DNA of 64,000 nt from Verrucomicrobia bacterium S94. Lineage in GTDB: Bacteria > Verrucomicrobiota > Kiritimatiellia > Kiritimatiellales > Pontiellaceae. Shown here in pieces: positions 52,191 through 63,572 of this stretch; the first letter of the stretch is position 1, and every line of letters starts with the position of its first letter. The stretch covers positions 806,001 to 870,000 of the forward strand of contig CP036201.1 of NCBI GenBank assembly GCA_004299845.1. Direction: 5' to 3'. The position numbers were made by a program, and so were the translations under genes. Below the pieces are notes generated by a model. That model saw only the letters and a list, made by a program, of their open reading frames with translations, was not told the DNA's origin and searched no databases.

Positions 52191-54305
52191 ATGGATTTGG
52201 ATGCGATTAACGAAGAGTGGATTGCCGGGCTGGCTGACGGTGAAATAAACCGGGATGAACTGCATGGTGTGCTGAGTGCACTGGTGGAGGCAGGACGCAG
52301 AAGCGAGGCGGTGAACGGGGCTCAGACGCTCTATACCCGATTAGTTGACGCTGAAAAAGTGGATGACGCGCTGGTGGTGCTGGCGTGGCTCGGTGCCTTG
52401 GGGACGGTCGAGGATCTGACGGGTACCCTCAAAAAACTTTTCGGGAAAAACCGGAATGTATTGAAAATGCTGGAGCCGGCCGGGTTCGGAAACCGTAAAG
52501 TGCCGGTGCTTGAAGCGTTTAAACGCCTGGATTTCCTGCGGTCATTGAAAACCGGGATGCTCTGCTATAATGAAACGTGGGGCTTCGGTATTATTGAGGA
52601 TATTGATTATTTTTACGGGGAGCTCGAAATTGATTTCGAGAAGAAAGGTGAGCATGAAATGGCCTTCAATTATGCCGCCGAAGCGCTGGAGCTGATTAGT
52701 GATGATCACATCCTGGCGATCAAACACAATAATCCCGCTGAACTCGAGCGGATGATTAAAGAGGAACCGGGCGAAGTGGTGAAAACCGCATTGCACAGCT
52801 ATGGCAGCATGTCGGTGACCCGCCTGATGGAGAAAATGATTCCTTCCGTTCTTCCTGAGGCTGCTTGGAAAAAGTTCTGGGAAGGTGCCCGTAAGGCGCT
52901 GAAAGAGGATGCATCGGTTGAGATTCCAAAGAAGCGTTCGGATAATATTGTTTTCCATAAAGGTGGATTGAGTTACGACGATGAGTGGTTCGGGCTTATT
53001 GCCGACGAGCGGGATATTGAAAGTCTGTTTGAACGCTTTAATGAGATTATCGACAAAAAACTCGATTATTCATCGGAATTTGCGAAGGAAACGCTGTCGA
53101 ACCGTTTGGCCTTTATTATTAAAGGAGCTCCTTCAGCGCGACCGGAATGGAAAGCGCAGGGCTTTATCTTTGCGCGGCAGTTCGGTATTGAGCCGACAGG
53201 GCTTGATACGGAGAAACTGATTCGCGATCTTATTAAAGACGATCTGGTTGCCACGCTGGACCGCCTGCCTTCGCGCTCCCTGCAGACTCTGCTGTCGATC
53301 CTTATTGAAAATGACAAAGATGCGGTTGTGGCGACATTAAGTCAGGTGATTCCGGTAGTGAGCCATCCTGTGCTGAATGAGATTATGGCTGCCCTGATTG
53401 CCAACGGGGTTGAAGAGGATGTTCGCCAGATTATGACCAGTGCGGTTTCTCGTCGTACGGCCAGTGCCCCGATGCTGCTTTGGTGTCAGCGGTCGACCGA
53501 CAAAATTACCGAATGGGATCTGATCTCCAAGGGCGATCTGGCCTTCCGGATTCAGGAGGTACTGGAAGTAAACTGTGCCGGGGCCATGCTCCGGGCGCAG
53601 AACCAGCTGCGTGAGCGATTTCAGACCGAGGAATGGCTGCACGATGTCATGGATGATATGTCGGAACAGCAGCGTCGCGACTTTATGCGCCGTATTCATG
53701 AGGGCCATGGCTGGGATGCCCTGGACCGAAAATCAGTTGAAGCCAAAGTGCTTCGGAAGTATCCGGAACTGCAGGATATCATTCTTCCGACCGCTTCTCA
53801 GACGGCTCAGAAGAAAGAAGTGCCGTTTACCTCAATCAGCAGTTATGAAAAACGTCAGAAACAGCTTGAGCGTATTATGACGGTTGAGATTCCGGAAAAC
53901 TCGAAAGAGATAGAAGTGGCTCGCAGTCATGGCGACCTTCGGGAGAACGCGGAGTTCAAATATGCTAAGGAGCGTCAGGGGCTGTTGATGGCACAGGGTG
54001 CACAGCTGGCGGAAGATCTTGAAAAGGTCAAACCGACTGATTTCTCTGATGCTCAGACGGATGTTGTCGGAGCGGGTGTCGGGGTTGAATTGAGTTATAC
54101 GGAGACCGGTGCTGTTGAGACCTATTACATTCTCGGGGTATGGGATCAGGATGAGGCACTGAATATTATCTCAAGTGAAACCCGTCTGGCCAAGGCACTG
54201 GAAGGCCATGCCGAAGGGGATACTGTTGAGGTTCCGGCCGGAAAATGCATCATTAAATCCATCACGGAACTCCCGGAAAATATTCGTTCCTGGATTACAG
54301 GCTGA
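52191..54305 (+). CDS. Very long GreA/GreB-type transcription factor
   Basis: 704 residues against about 158 for classical GreA. The Gre part is at the C-terminus, about 544-704: the coiled-coil tip ARSHGDLRENAEFKYAKERQ keeps the Asp and Glu that position the catalytic metal in the RNA polymerase secondary channel, and the C-terminal FKBP-like domain follows. The N-terminal 540 residues are helical repeats without a named family. Chlamydial GreA has a comparable N-terminal extension, so this looks like a PVC trait. The factor rescues backtracked polymerase by transcript cleavage. Confidence 0.85.
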   Translation: MDLDAINEEWIAGLADGEINRDELHGVLSALVEAGRRSEAVNGAQTLYTRLVDAEKVDDALVVLAWLGALGTVEDLTGTLKKLFGKNRNVLKMLEPAGFGNRKVPVLEAFKRLDFLRSLKTGMLCYNETWGFGIIEDIDYFYGELEIDFEKKGEHEMAFNYAAEALELISDDHILAIKHNNPAELERMIKEEPGEVVKTALHSYGSMSVTRLMEKMIPSVLPEAAWKKFWEGARKALKEDASVEIPKKRSDNIVFHKGGLSYDDEWFGLIADERDIESLFERFNEIIDKKLDYSSEFAKETLSNRLAFIIKGAPSARPEWKAQGFIFARQFGIEPTGLDTEKLIRDLIKDDLVATLDRLPSRSLQTLLSILIENDKDAVVATLSQVIPVVSHPVLNEIMAALIANGVEEDVRQIMTSAVSRRTASAPMLLWCQRSTDKITEWDLISKGDLAFRIQEVLEVNCAGAMLRAQNQLRERFQTEEWLHDVMDDMSEQQRRDFMRRIHEGHGWDALDRKSVEAKVLRKYPELQDIILPTASQTAQKKEVPFTSISSYEKRQKQLERIMTVEIPENSKEIEVARSHGDLRENAEFKYAKERQGLLMAQGAQLAEDLEKVKPTDFSDAQTDVVGAGVGVELSYTETGAVETYYILGVWDQDEALNIISSETRLAKALEGHAEGDTVEVPAGKCIIKSITELPENIRSWITG

Positions 54306-54322
54306 TTTTCCGCAGGCTGAAT

Positions 54323-54361
54323 AAACCCGGTTTTCCAGCAATTGGAAACCGGGTTTTTTTT
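54323..54361 (+). terminator. Rho-independent terminator after the GreA-like gene
   Basis: AAACCCGGTTTTCCA (54323-54337) and TGGAAACCGGGTTT (54343-54356) pair with one bulged T and are followed by T residues. Confidence 0.85.
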
Positions 54362-54421
54362 GGTTTCGGGCTGTTTATGTGAGGGGGGATTTGAATAAGG
54401 TTCCCGCTTTGGAGGATTACC

Positions 54422-56992
54422 ATGGATCAACCTGAAGATCGTAAGCAGAAAGCCGGGGAAAAGGGTGAAGAGACTCAAGGCGTTTCGTCTTCGCTCGAGC
54501 TGAAAAATGTAAAGCGCGTGCTGTCGGTCAAGATGGTGGCTCCGGAGTCGCACTATACCTCAATCACCCCGCTGGGAAAGGGATCGTTCGGTCAGGTGCA
54601 CTGTGCGCATGACACTCTGCTGGGGCGTGAAGTGGCCATTAAATCGCTCAAACCGGAGTTCCGGGACGAAGAGGAGATTGTTGACCGTTTTCTGAAAGAG
54701 GCGCGCGGTAATGCTCAGCTGGAGCATCCGAATATCATGCCGGTCCATGAAATGGGGGTGACGGACGAATTCGGAATTTATTTTACCATGAAAAAAATCG
54801 AGGGCGAAAACCTCAAGGAGATTCTTGACCGTCTGGAGGCCAATACCTCGTACTATTTAAAAAAATATCCGCTGAGTCGCCTTCTTGAAATTTTTCTGGC
54901 TGTTTGCAACGGCGTGGCGTTTGCGCACAGTAAAGGGGTGATTCATCGTGATCTTAAGCCGGCGAATATCATGATCGGGGAATTCGGCGAGGTGCTGATT
55001 CTCGACTGGGGGCTGGTGAAGAGACTGGATACCGGCGAGGGTACAGATGGCGGTGTCCAGCTGCGTATGGAAGAGTTTGATGAGTCCGGAAACAATACGA
55101 TGGACGGTGCGATTTCCGGTACCCCGAATTATATGTCGCCGGAACAGGCTGAAGGTAAAGTGGACGATGTCGATTTTCAGAGTGATGTGTACAGTCTTGG
55201 TGCGATTCTTTATCATATTCTCACGTATCTTCCGCCCTTTGAAAAAACGCAGTTGAATAAGCTGCTCGACAACGTAAAAGCCGGCCGGTTCGTTCGGCCG
55301 CGGGAGCGCCGGCCGGAGCTGAAAATTCCGCGCGAGCTGGATGCGATCTGTATGAAGGCGATGTCGCGTTTTCAGGTGACCCGCTACCGCTCTGTGGAGG
55401 ACCTTGCAGAAGATGTGCGGAACTATCTGGCGCATAAAGAGGTCAGTGCCTACAAGGCCCCGTTTCATGTGCGTTGCTGGAACACCTGTCGGCGGTATCC
55501 GATCCGAACCAGTGTGGCGGTGGCGGCGCTGATTGCTTTCAGTCTGACCAAGACGGTTCAGTTTTCTCAGTTGCGTGGTGAATATGTCGGTAAGCTGGCT
55601 CTGGCCGAAGAAAAAGCGGCTACGGCAGAGGACCTGATGGTGCAGGCGCGGGAAAAGTTTGATGAAATCAAGACATTGTGCAGGACCATCCGGCAGAAAG
55701 AACCGACCCGTAAAGAGCGGGCGCTGAAACAGGAACTGGAGGCGCTGGAGGAGGAGATCAACAGCAACTATATCCAGGCGGTTAATCTGTATAAAAGTAT
55801 TCCTGAACGGTACCGTCACATGCCGAATGTGGTGGACGGCTATAAACAGACCGTCTGGCGGCAGGTCGAATTTGCCCTCTATTGTGAAAACTATGCCTCG
55901 GCCCGGATGTGGCTGGGGGCTACGATGGAGGAACAGATGGATATGGGACGTATGCTTTCCGAAGAGGCGAAAGTGTATACCAATGATGTTCATCGTCGTA
56001 TTGAGGGGTGGGGCAGTCTGACGATTAATCCGGCTTCGAATATCGATCAGGTAACGATCTGGCCGGTGGTGGATGCCGGACCGAAACTTAAGCTGGCCGA
56101 CATGCAGGATCGGGCGGACCGTTTCCCGAAAAAAATTCCATTTCTGGAAAAGGGGTCGTACATCCTTCAGTTTACAACTACGGAGGGCAGGCTGGTTCCT
56201 TATCCCGTGTATATCGGGCATAGTGAAAATGTGGAGCTGACTCCGGTCATTCCCGATGAGGTGCCTGAAGGACTGGTATTTATTCCGGAAGGGCGTTTTA
56301 TCTGCGGTGGTCCGTATTCGCGCTTTTACCGTCGGTACAAAATTTCGCTTCCCTCGTTTTTTATCAAACGAACAGAGGTAACGATTGCGGAATATCTGGA
56401 ATTCTGGAAACAGCTGAAAACGCCGGAGCAGAAAGCGGCCTGTATGAGCCGGATACGTTTTGACGTGGATCAGCGCAGGTTTGTCGATGCATGGAACGCG
56501 GATGGAAAACCGAACGATCCTCGGGTGAAATTGGCGTATCCGGTGGTCGGCCTCACGCATGCCGCAGTGGTTGAATTCTGCAAATGGAAAAGTGAGCAGC
56601 TGGGAAAGACGGTTCGGCTTCCAACGGTTGAGGAATGGGAGAAAGCGGCGCGTGGTGTGGATGGGCGGGTCTATCCATGGGGCAACGGTTTTGAACGCGG
56701 CCTGAATCTGACTCACACCAAATACAATCCGATCGGTTTCGAAACCTACCCACTGTGGGCGGAACCGGGAAAATTTTTAAATGATGCATCGCCTTACGGT
56801 GTGCGCGATATGGGCGGAAATGTGCGGGAAATGACATCCACACTGCTGCCAGGAAGTCTGGATATGTACCAGTTAAAAGGCGGCAGTTTTGCCACTCCCG
56901 ACAATTTCCTTCCCTGCAGTAATTCTTCCGATACTGCAGTGGTGCCGAGCGATGTCGGTTTTCGTTATGTTGTAGAATATGAAAAGCAGTAA
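54422..56992 (+). CDS. Serine/threonine kinase fused to formylglycine-enzyme-type (FGE-sulfatase) domain
   Basis: 856 residues. Kinase domain about 45-345: G-loop LGKGSFGQVH, Lys74 in VAIK, Glu93 in LKEAR, HRDLKPAN (Asp177) and the Mg loop, which reads DWG at 195-197 in place of DFG. A membrane helix near 360-380 follows, then a coiled region, then an FGE/sulfatase-modifying domain (about 613-856) with LVFIPEGRFICGG, TVEEWEKAARG, VYPWGNGFERG, and RDMGGNVREM. So kinase inside, FGE-type sensor outside by topology. GGAGG before the ATG. Such fusions are common in PVC bacteria. A substrate is not known. Confidence 0.88.
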   Translation: MDQPEDRKQKAGEKGEETQGVSSSLELKNVKRVLSVKMVAPESHYTSITPLGKGSFGQVHCAHDTLLGREVAIKSLKPEFRDEEEIVDRFLKEARGNAQLEHPNIMPVHEMGVTDEFGIYFTMKKIEGENLKEILDRLEANTSYYLKKYPLSRLLEIFLAVCNGVAFAHSKGVIHRDLKPANIMIGEFGEVLILDWGLVKRLDTGEGTDGGVQLRMEEFDESGNNTMDGAISGTPNYMSPEQAEGKVDDVDFQSDVYSLGAILYHILTYLPPFEKTQLNKLLDNVKAGRFVRPRERRPELKIPRELDAICMKAMSRFQVTRYRSVEDLAEDVRNYLAHKEVSAYKAPFHVRCWNTCRRYPIRTSVAVAALIAFSLTKTVQFSQLRGEYVGKLALAEEKAATAEDLMVQAREKFDEIKTLCRTIRQKEPTRKERALKQELEALEEEINSNYIQAVNLYKSIPERYRHMPNVVDGYKQTVWRQVEFALYCENYASARMWLGATMEEQMDMGRMLSEEAKVYTNDVHRRIEGWGSLTINPASNIDQVTIWPVVDAGPKLKLADMQDRADRFPKKIPFLEKGSYILQFTTTEGRLVPYPVYIGHSENVELTPVIPDEVPEGLVFIPEGRFICGGPYSRFYRRYKISLPSFFIKRTEVTIAEYLEFWKQLKTPEQKAACMSRIRFDVDQRRFVDAWNADGKPNDPRVKLAYPVVGLTHAAVVEFCKWKSEQLGKTVRLPTVEEWEKAARGVDGRVYPWGNGFERGLNLTHTKYNPIGFETYPLWAEPGKFLNDASPYGVRDMGGNVREMTSTLLPGSLDMYQLKGGSFATPDNFLPCSNSSDTAVVPSDVGFRYVVEYEKQ

Positions 56993-56997
56993 GACGT

Positions 56998-58020
56998 ATG
57001 AAAAGAATACCCGCAAATTCTCCGCAGGCCGCACGTGCACTGCACCTTGTTGAATCGCTGCAGACCCGGTTTGTTCAGGGTCTGGAAAAACTCGGAGGAG
57101 ATCATTTTCAGGAACGGGAATGGTTCCGTGATGAGGGACGGCACGGCGGAGGACGTCGGTTCGGCGTGGAGGATACCGCCTGGCTGGGGCGTGCCTCGGT
57201 GAATGTTTCGCAGGTGCATTATGACGATGAGCCGGAACGGAAACTCGGGGCTGCCACGGCGATCTCCACCATAGTGCATCCGGTAAATCCCTTTCATCCG
57301 TCGGTTCATATTCACATCAGCTGGACTGAGATGAAATCGGGGCGGGGGTATTGGCGGATGATGGCAGATCTGAATCCCTCGATTGAGGATGAGGCTGATA
57401 AACAGCAATTTGCTGAAGCGCTTCAGGCTGCCGCTCCGGAGCAGTATGATGAGGCGAAGGAGCAGGGTGACCGTTATTTCTTTATTCCGGCCCTTAACCG
57501 GCACAGAGGGATAACGCATTTTTATCTCGAACATTGGAACTGCGGTGATTTTGATACGGATCTTGCACTGGCCCGACGGGTGGGTGTTGCGGCCATCGAC
57601 ACCTATCTCCGGATTCTGGAAAAAAAAGCTGCGCAGAATATGCAACCTTCGGAGGCGGATCGTGCCGCTCAGTTGGCGTATCATACGCTTTACTTTTTTC
57701 AGGTGCTGACCCTGGACCGCGGAACAACCACCGGTTTGATGGTGCATGATCAGAATGATGTGGGTATTCTTGGGTCTCTGCCGCCGAAGATTAATAAAAA
57801 CCTGCTGCAGTCGTGGCAGTCACGTATGCCGGAGCCGCAGGACCGGCTGATTGAGCGTATGCTGAACGCGCTTCCTGCTGAAGGTGTTTGTACGGTGGAT
57901 GAAACAACCAAGAAAAAGCTGTGCGATGCGGTGCGCGAACACTATCGCCGCTTCCCGGAAGCACTTGCTCTTCAGGCTTCGGGTAACAGCACCCCTCCCA
58001 CGGTGGATAATCATCGGTAA
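56998..58020 (+). CDS. hemF: Aerobic coproporphyrinogen III oxidase (HemF)-like
   Basis: 340 residues. IVHPVNPFHPSVHIHI corresponds to the conserved HPxNPxxPxxH of HemF; RYFFIPALNRHRGITHFYLE to the HRxEARGxGGxFFD segment; and LTLDRGTTTGLM followed by ILGSLPPKI to the DRGTxFGL and SLPP segments at the C-terminus. It would oxidatively decarboxylate coproporphyrinogen III to protoporphyrinogen IX with O2. Less conserved than typical HemF: the FGGGxDLTP motif is changed to MMADLNPS. It starts five bases after the kinase. Confidence 0.75.
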   Translation: MKRIPANSPQAARALHLVESLQTRFVQGLEKLGGDHFQEREWFRDEGRHGGGRRFGVEDTAWLGRASVNVSQVHYDDEPERKLGAATAISTIVHPVNPFHPSVHIHISWTEMKSGRGYWRMMADLNPSIEDEADKQQFAEALQAAAPEQYDEAKEQGDRYFFIPALNRHRGITHFYLEHWNCGDFDTDLALARRVGVAAIDTYLRILEKKAAQNMQPSEADRAAQLAYHTLYFFQVLTLDRGTTTGLMVHDQNDVGILGSLPPKINKNLLQSWQSRMPEPQDRLIERMLNALPAEGVCTVDETTKKKLCDAVREHYRRFPEALALQASGNSTPPTVDNHR

Positions 58021-58106
58021 CGTGGGCGTTTTTTTTCGCCGTTGGAACTTGGCATTCCGGTTGAGCCTTCTATTTTCAGCGTCATAATTGAATGGAGATG
58101 GTGTTC

Positions 58107-59192
58107 ATGATGAAAGAAATTGCTTTTGGTGATGTGACCTGGGGACAGATCCTGTTCCTGATGGGCTGGATTTTGGGGGCGATGCTGTTCGGGAAAATGC
58201 TGCAGCTGTTTCTGAACAGACTGGGAAAAGCAGGACGCTTTGAATCGCGCCCGTGGGTACAGGTGGCGTTCAGATCATTTTCCCGTCCGATTCCTTTTCT
58301 TTTTCTGACGATTGGTCTGCGCTACGGACTGGGAACGCTGCATTTCAGCGAGAATGTTTCAGGTATTGTTTCTGACAGCTTCAGTGTGCTGTTTACCGTG
58401 GCTGTTGCCTTCTTTGTTTATTCGATGGTGGATGTTATCGACCACGCCATTACGCATGTTACCCAAAAGACTCAAACGACGATGGATGATATGATGGCTC
58501 CGATGGTCCGCAAAAGCCTGCGGGTGGTGGTCGTGGTTCTGGGACTGGTTCAGGTGGCGCAGATTCTGAGCGATAAACCGATCACCTCAATTATTGCCGG
58601 CCTCGGAGTCGGTGGTCTGGCTGTTGCGCTGGCTGCGCAGGAAACGATTAAAAACTTTTTCGGATCGCTGGTGATTTTTGCCGATAAACCTTTCGAACTG
58701 GGGGAGCGCATTAAAGTCGGCGGGCATGACGGTACGATTGAGGAAGTCGGATTCCGTTCGACGCGTCTGCGTACGTTGGACGGCCATCTGGTCACAATGC
58801 CCAACGGCGAGCTGGCCAATCAGATGATTCAGAACATCGGCAAGCGGCCTTATATCAAGCGGGTGATGAATGTGACCATCACCTATGATACCCCGCCGGA
58901 GAAAGTGCAGGAGGCTCTGGATATTCTGCGTGATATTCTGAAAGACCACGAAGGAATGAAAGAGGATTTCCCGCCGCGTGTTTATTTCAACGATTATAAT
59001 CCATCGTCACTGAATATTCTGGCCATCTACTGGTACCATCCGCCGGCCTACTGGGATTTCCTTGCCCACGCCGAAAAGGTGAATATGGAACTGCTGAAGC
59101 GGTATAATGAAGCCGGCATCGAATTTGCATTCCCGACCCAGACCCTTTATGTGAACGGTCTGGAAGGGAATGTCGAGGATCTGAAAGTATAA
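58107..59192 (+). CDS. Small-conductance mechanosensitive channel (MscS family)
   Basis: 361 residues from ATG 58107, which has GGAG upstream; a start at 58092 is possible. Several N-terminal membrane segments lead to a pore helix (SIIAGLGVGGLAVALAAQETIKNFFGSLVIF) with the MscS Gly/Ala pattern, then the beta domain (ERIKVGGHDGTIEEVGFRSTRLRTLDG) and the GELANQMIQNIGKR end. It opens on membrane tension to release osmolytes. Located in the inner membrane. Confidence 0.92.
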   Translation: MMKEIAFGDVTWGQILFLMGWILGAMLFGKMLQLFLNRLGKAGRFESRPWVQVAFRSFSRPIPFLFLTIGLRYGLGTLHFSENVSGIVSDSFSVLFTVAVAFFVYSMVDVIDHAITHVTQKTQTTMDDMMAPMVRKSLRVVVVVLGLVQVAQILSDKPITSIIAGLGVGGLAVALAAQETIKNFFGSLVIFADKPFELGERIKVGGHDGTIEEVGFRSTRLRTLDGHLVTMPNGELANQMIQNIGKRPYIKRVMNVTITYDTPPEKVQEALDILRDILKDHEGMKEDFPPRVYFNDYNPSSLNILAIYWYHPPAYWDFLAHAEKVNMELLKRYNEAGIEFAFPTQTLYVNGLEGNVEDLKV

Positions 59193-59216
59193 AGGAAAAA
59201 CGGATAGGGTTTCCGT

Positions 59217-61352
59217 TTACTTTTCACTCAGGCTCGGCGCATCGGCATCCTGAGCGGCGATTTGCTGCAGATCGATCAGGTCCGAGAGAATCATCAGGGT
59301 CTCATTCAGGATAAGGTCGTGATCGTTGTCTGCATCCTCATCTTCATCGTCGAGAAATGCTCCGGACTGAATTTCGTCGAGTTCCTTTTCCGCTTCCGCT
59401 TCTGCCAGACGTTTTTTAAGAGAGAGCGAAACGGTTTTGGTTTCGTAACGTTCTTTCAGACGTTCGCGCCGGGTGAGATAGACCTGAAATTCCTCATTGG
59501 CGGCCAGACGTTCTTCGGACTGTGAGATAAGGGCCGGAAGATATCGGTCAAAACCATCATAGGTACGGTACATGGCCGGGCGGATGGTATCCCACGGCAG
59601 TGCGTGCTCCAGCGAATCCTCTCCGACATCCATGACATCAAGATAGGAGGGAATATAGATGTCGGGGGTTACACCTTTAAGCTGGGTGGAGCCGCCGTTG
59701 ATGCGGTAGAAGCCGGCGGTGGTCAGTTTGAGTGAGCCTTTTTTGTCGCCCAGCGGCATAAGGGTTTGAACGGTGCCTTTGCCGTGGGTCTGACGGTCCC
59801 CGACGATGATGGCGCGTTTGTAATCCTGCAGGGCGGCCGCAAGAATTTCGGAAGCTGATGCACTGAGGCGGTTTACCAGAACAATCATCGGTCCGTCATA
59901 TTCCACCGTCGGATCGGCATCGGGAAGCACCTGCACGCCTTTTTTTTCTTTCACCTGAACAATAGGGCCGGAGGAAATGAACTGTCCGGTAATGTCAATG
60001 GCTTCAACCAGTGAGCCGCCGCCGTTATTGCGGAGATCGAGAATGAGACCTTCAATCCCTTCTTTCTGCAGGTTACGGATAAGTCGGCGTACATCGGAAG
60101 AGGCCCGTCGGGCATCTGCAAGATTCTTGCTGGTGGCGGTGAAGTCGGCATAGAAATCGGGCAGGGTGATCACACCGATTTTCCGGGTGATTCCGCCGTC
60201 GAGTTCCAGCTCTTTGATTTCACTTTTAGCGGCCTGTTCCTCCAGTTTGACCTCATCGCGCACGAGATCGATTTTTTTGGTGCGTGTGCCGGAACGGTCG
60301 GAGGCCGGAATGACGGTGAGAACAACGGTTGAATCTTTTTCTCCACGAATGAGGCGGACCGCTTTGTAAAGCGGCCAGTGCAGAATGCTGACGGGTTCCT
60401 CGTCGCCCTGGGCCACCGCAATGATTTTATCGCCTGCTTTCAGGCGGCCGTCCCGGTCGGCGGGTCCGCCGGGAATAATGCGGACAATACGTGCGGTTCC
60501 GTCATCCGGGCGGAGCATGGCCCCGATGCCGACGAGCGACAGTTTCATGTTGATGTCGAAATCTTCAACGCTGCTGGGCGACATATAGTCAGAGTGCGGG
60601 TCGTAGACGAGCGAAAAGGAGGAGAGGTAGCGCTGAAGAATCATCTCTTCATCGAAGGATTTCATGGTGAGCTGGAACTGCTTATACCGTTCCAGAATAA
60701 ACTCCTCCGGGGAAAGGTTGGCGTCTTCAGCTTCTTCGTCGTATCCCGTTTCAGCCGCGGTGTTGGTGGTTTCCGTTTCGGTTTCCGCCACCGCATTACT
60801 GGAGACGGTTTCCACGGTATTTGTTTCGTCGCCGTAGACTTCTTTGGAAACAAGGCGTGCAATATATTCATTTTTCAGTCGTTTGCGCCAGAGGTCATTC
60901 CATTCGGTTTCGTTTTTCGGCCACGGGGCATCTTTGCGGTCCCACAGGAACTCTTCCTCCACCTCAAGGTCAAAACCTTTTTCGAGCTGCTGTTCAATAA
61001 ATTTCATGCGGTTGTCGATGCGCTGCATAAGGGCTTCGTAGGCATTTCTGGCAAAATCGATGTCGCCTTTGCGCAGTCGCTTGTGGAGATTGTTCGCCTC
61101 TCTGGAAAAGGCATCGATATCCGACTGGAGAAAATAGCTGCGTGAAGGGTCGAGCGAGTTGATGTAGAGATCGAACGCATTGGTTGAAATATGTTCGTCG
61201 AAGTGCAGCTGATTCAAGTGAAAAACCGGCAGGGAATAGGCAACAGTCCGGCTGATCTTCTTAACGTCGAGATCACTTTTTTCCAGTTCCCCCTTTCCCA
61301 GCATAGGAAGAGTAAGCAGGGCGAGAACAGACAGTGTGGTTTTAAGTCTCAT
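59217..61352 (-). CDS. Tail-specific C-terminal protease Prc (peptidase S41)
   Basis: 711 residues. Signal peptide at the start, a long helical N-terminal domain, then a PDZ domain (IGAMLRPDDGTARIVRIIPGG), and the S41 catalytic domain. LVNRLSASASEILAAAL carries the Ser nucleophile near residue 496, and the Lys is in RQTHGKGTVQ near 522. The C-terminal part is typical of Prc. Cleaves periplasmic proteins with C-terminal degradation signals. A long acidic low-complexity insertion follows residue 170 (SSNAVAETETETTNTAAE). Confidence 0.9.
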   Translation of the reverse strand: MRLKTTLSVLALLTLPMLGKGELEKSDLDVKKISRTVAYSLPVFHLNQLHFDEHISTNAFDLYINSLDPSRSYFLQSDIDAFSREANNLHKRLRKGDIDFARNAYEALMQRIDNRMKFIEQQLEKGFDLEVEEEFLWDRKDAPWPKNETEWNDLWRKRLKNEYIARLVSKEVYGDETNTVETVSSNAVAETETETTNTAAETGYDEEAEDANLSPEEFILERYKQFQLTMKSFDEEMILQRYLSSFSLVYDPHSDYMSPSSVEDFDINMKLSLVGIGAMLRPDDGTARIVRIIPGGPADRDGRLKAGDKIIAVAQGDEEPVSILHWPLYKAVRLIRGEKDSTVVLTVIPASDRSGTRTKKIDLVRDEVKLEEQAAKSEIKELELDGGITRKIGVITLPDFYADFTATSKNLADARRASSDVRRLIRNLQKEGIEGLILDLRNNGGGSLVEAIDITGQFISSGPIVQVKEKKGVQVLPDADPTVEYDGPMIVLVNRLSASASEILAAALQDYKRAIIVGDRQTHGKGTVQTLMPLGDKKGSLKLTTAGFYRINGGSTQLKGVTPDIYIPSYLDVMDVGEDSLEHALPWDTIRPAMYRTYDGFDRYLPALISQSEERLAANEEFQVYLTRRERLKERYETKTVSLSLKKRLAEAEAEKELDEIQSGAFLDDEDEDADNDHDLILNETLMILSDLIDLQQIAAQDADAPSLSEK

Positions 61353-61431
61353 ATAAATCCTTAGTCATCAAAAAATACGAACTCAACAATATCGGCTGGG
61401 TATTTCCAAAACAAGTCGCATTCAGGTTTAG

Positions 61432-63129
<1,698 letters not shown>

Positions 63130-63159
63130 GGTCCGCACACCGGGCATTTCAATTCCAGC

Positions 63160-63187
63160 AAAGCGGGGCCTCGGCTCCGCTTTTTAT
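63160..63187 (+). terminator. Rho-independent terminator after pgi
   Basis: AAAGCGG (63160-63166) pairs with CCGCTTT (63177-63183), with GCC/GGC pairing above, and is followed by T residues. Confidence 0.7.
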
Positions 63188-63273
63188 ATTTCGTGGTTCC
63201 AATAGGCACTCAGGATATAACGGATTCGGCGGTCGTGCTGGCCAGTTTCCGGGAAGTGGCCGCTGCGCTGGAA

Positions 63274-63534
63274 TCATGAAATAATGAAATAAACGATGCC
63301 GGCAAAGGCGGCCAGTGTAAGAAGAAGTTTCAGCTGAAAACTGCGTTTCCGGGTTTTGTGCCGGAACAGGGTCATGCCGAGCAGAATCCCGGGGAAACCG
63401 CCCAGCAGCGTCGGCGCAATCAGCTGAATTTCCGGAATCCGCCGCCGCTGTTTTTCCGCCTTCCGCTTGTCTGCCGCCATTTGAATGAGAGCGATGAGGT
63501 TGGCGCAGATGATGAGATAGACGAAATAATGCAT
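63274..63534 (-). CDS. DUF1294 small membrane protein
   Basis: 86 residues from ATG 63534; the longer upstream frame lacks a plausible start. Two hydrophobic segments, with QMAADKRKAEKQRRRIPE and LLGGFPGILLGMTLFRHKTRK between them, the typical DUF1294 pattern (AxDKxxA...RIPE...GG xG...HKT). Cellular role unknown. It follows a partial gene on the same strand. Confidence 0.85.
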   Translation of the reverse strand: MHYFVYLIICANLIALIQMAADKRKAEKQRRRIPEIQLIAPTLLGGFPGILLGMTLFRHKTRKRSFQLKLLLTLAAFAGIVYFIIS

Positions 63535-63572
63535 GTCGGTTTTCCCGGCGGAGGTGATGCTCCGTCCCGCCG

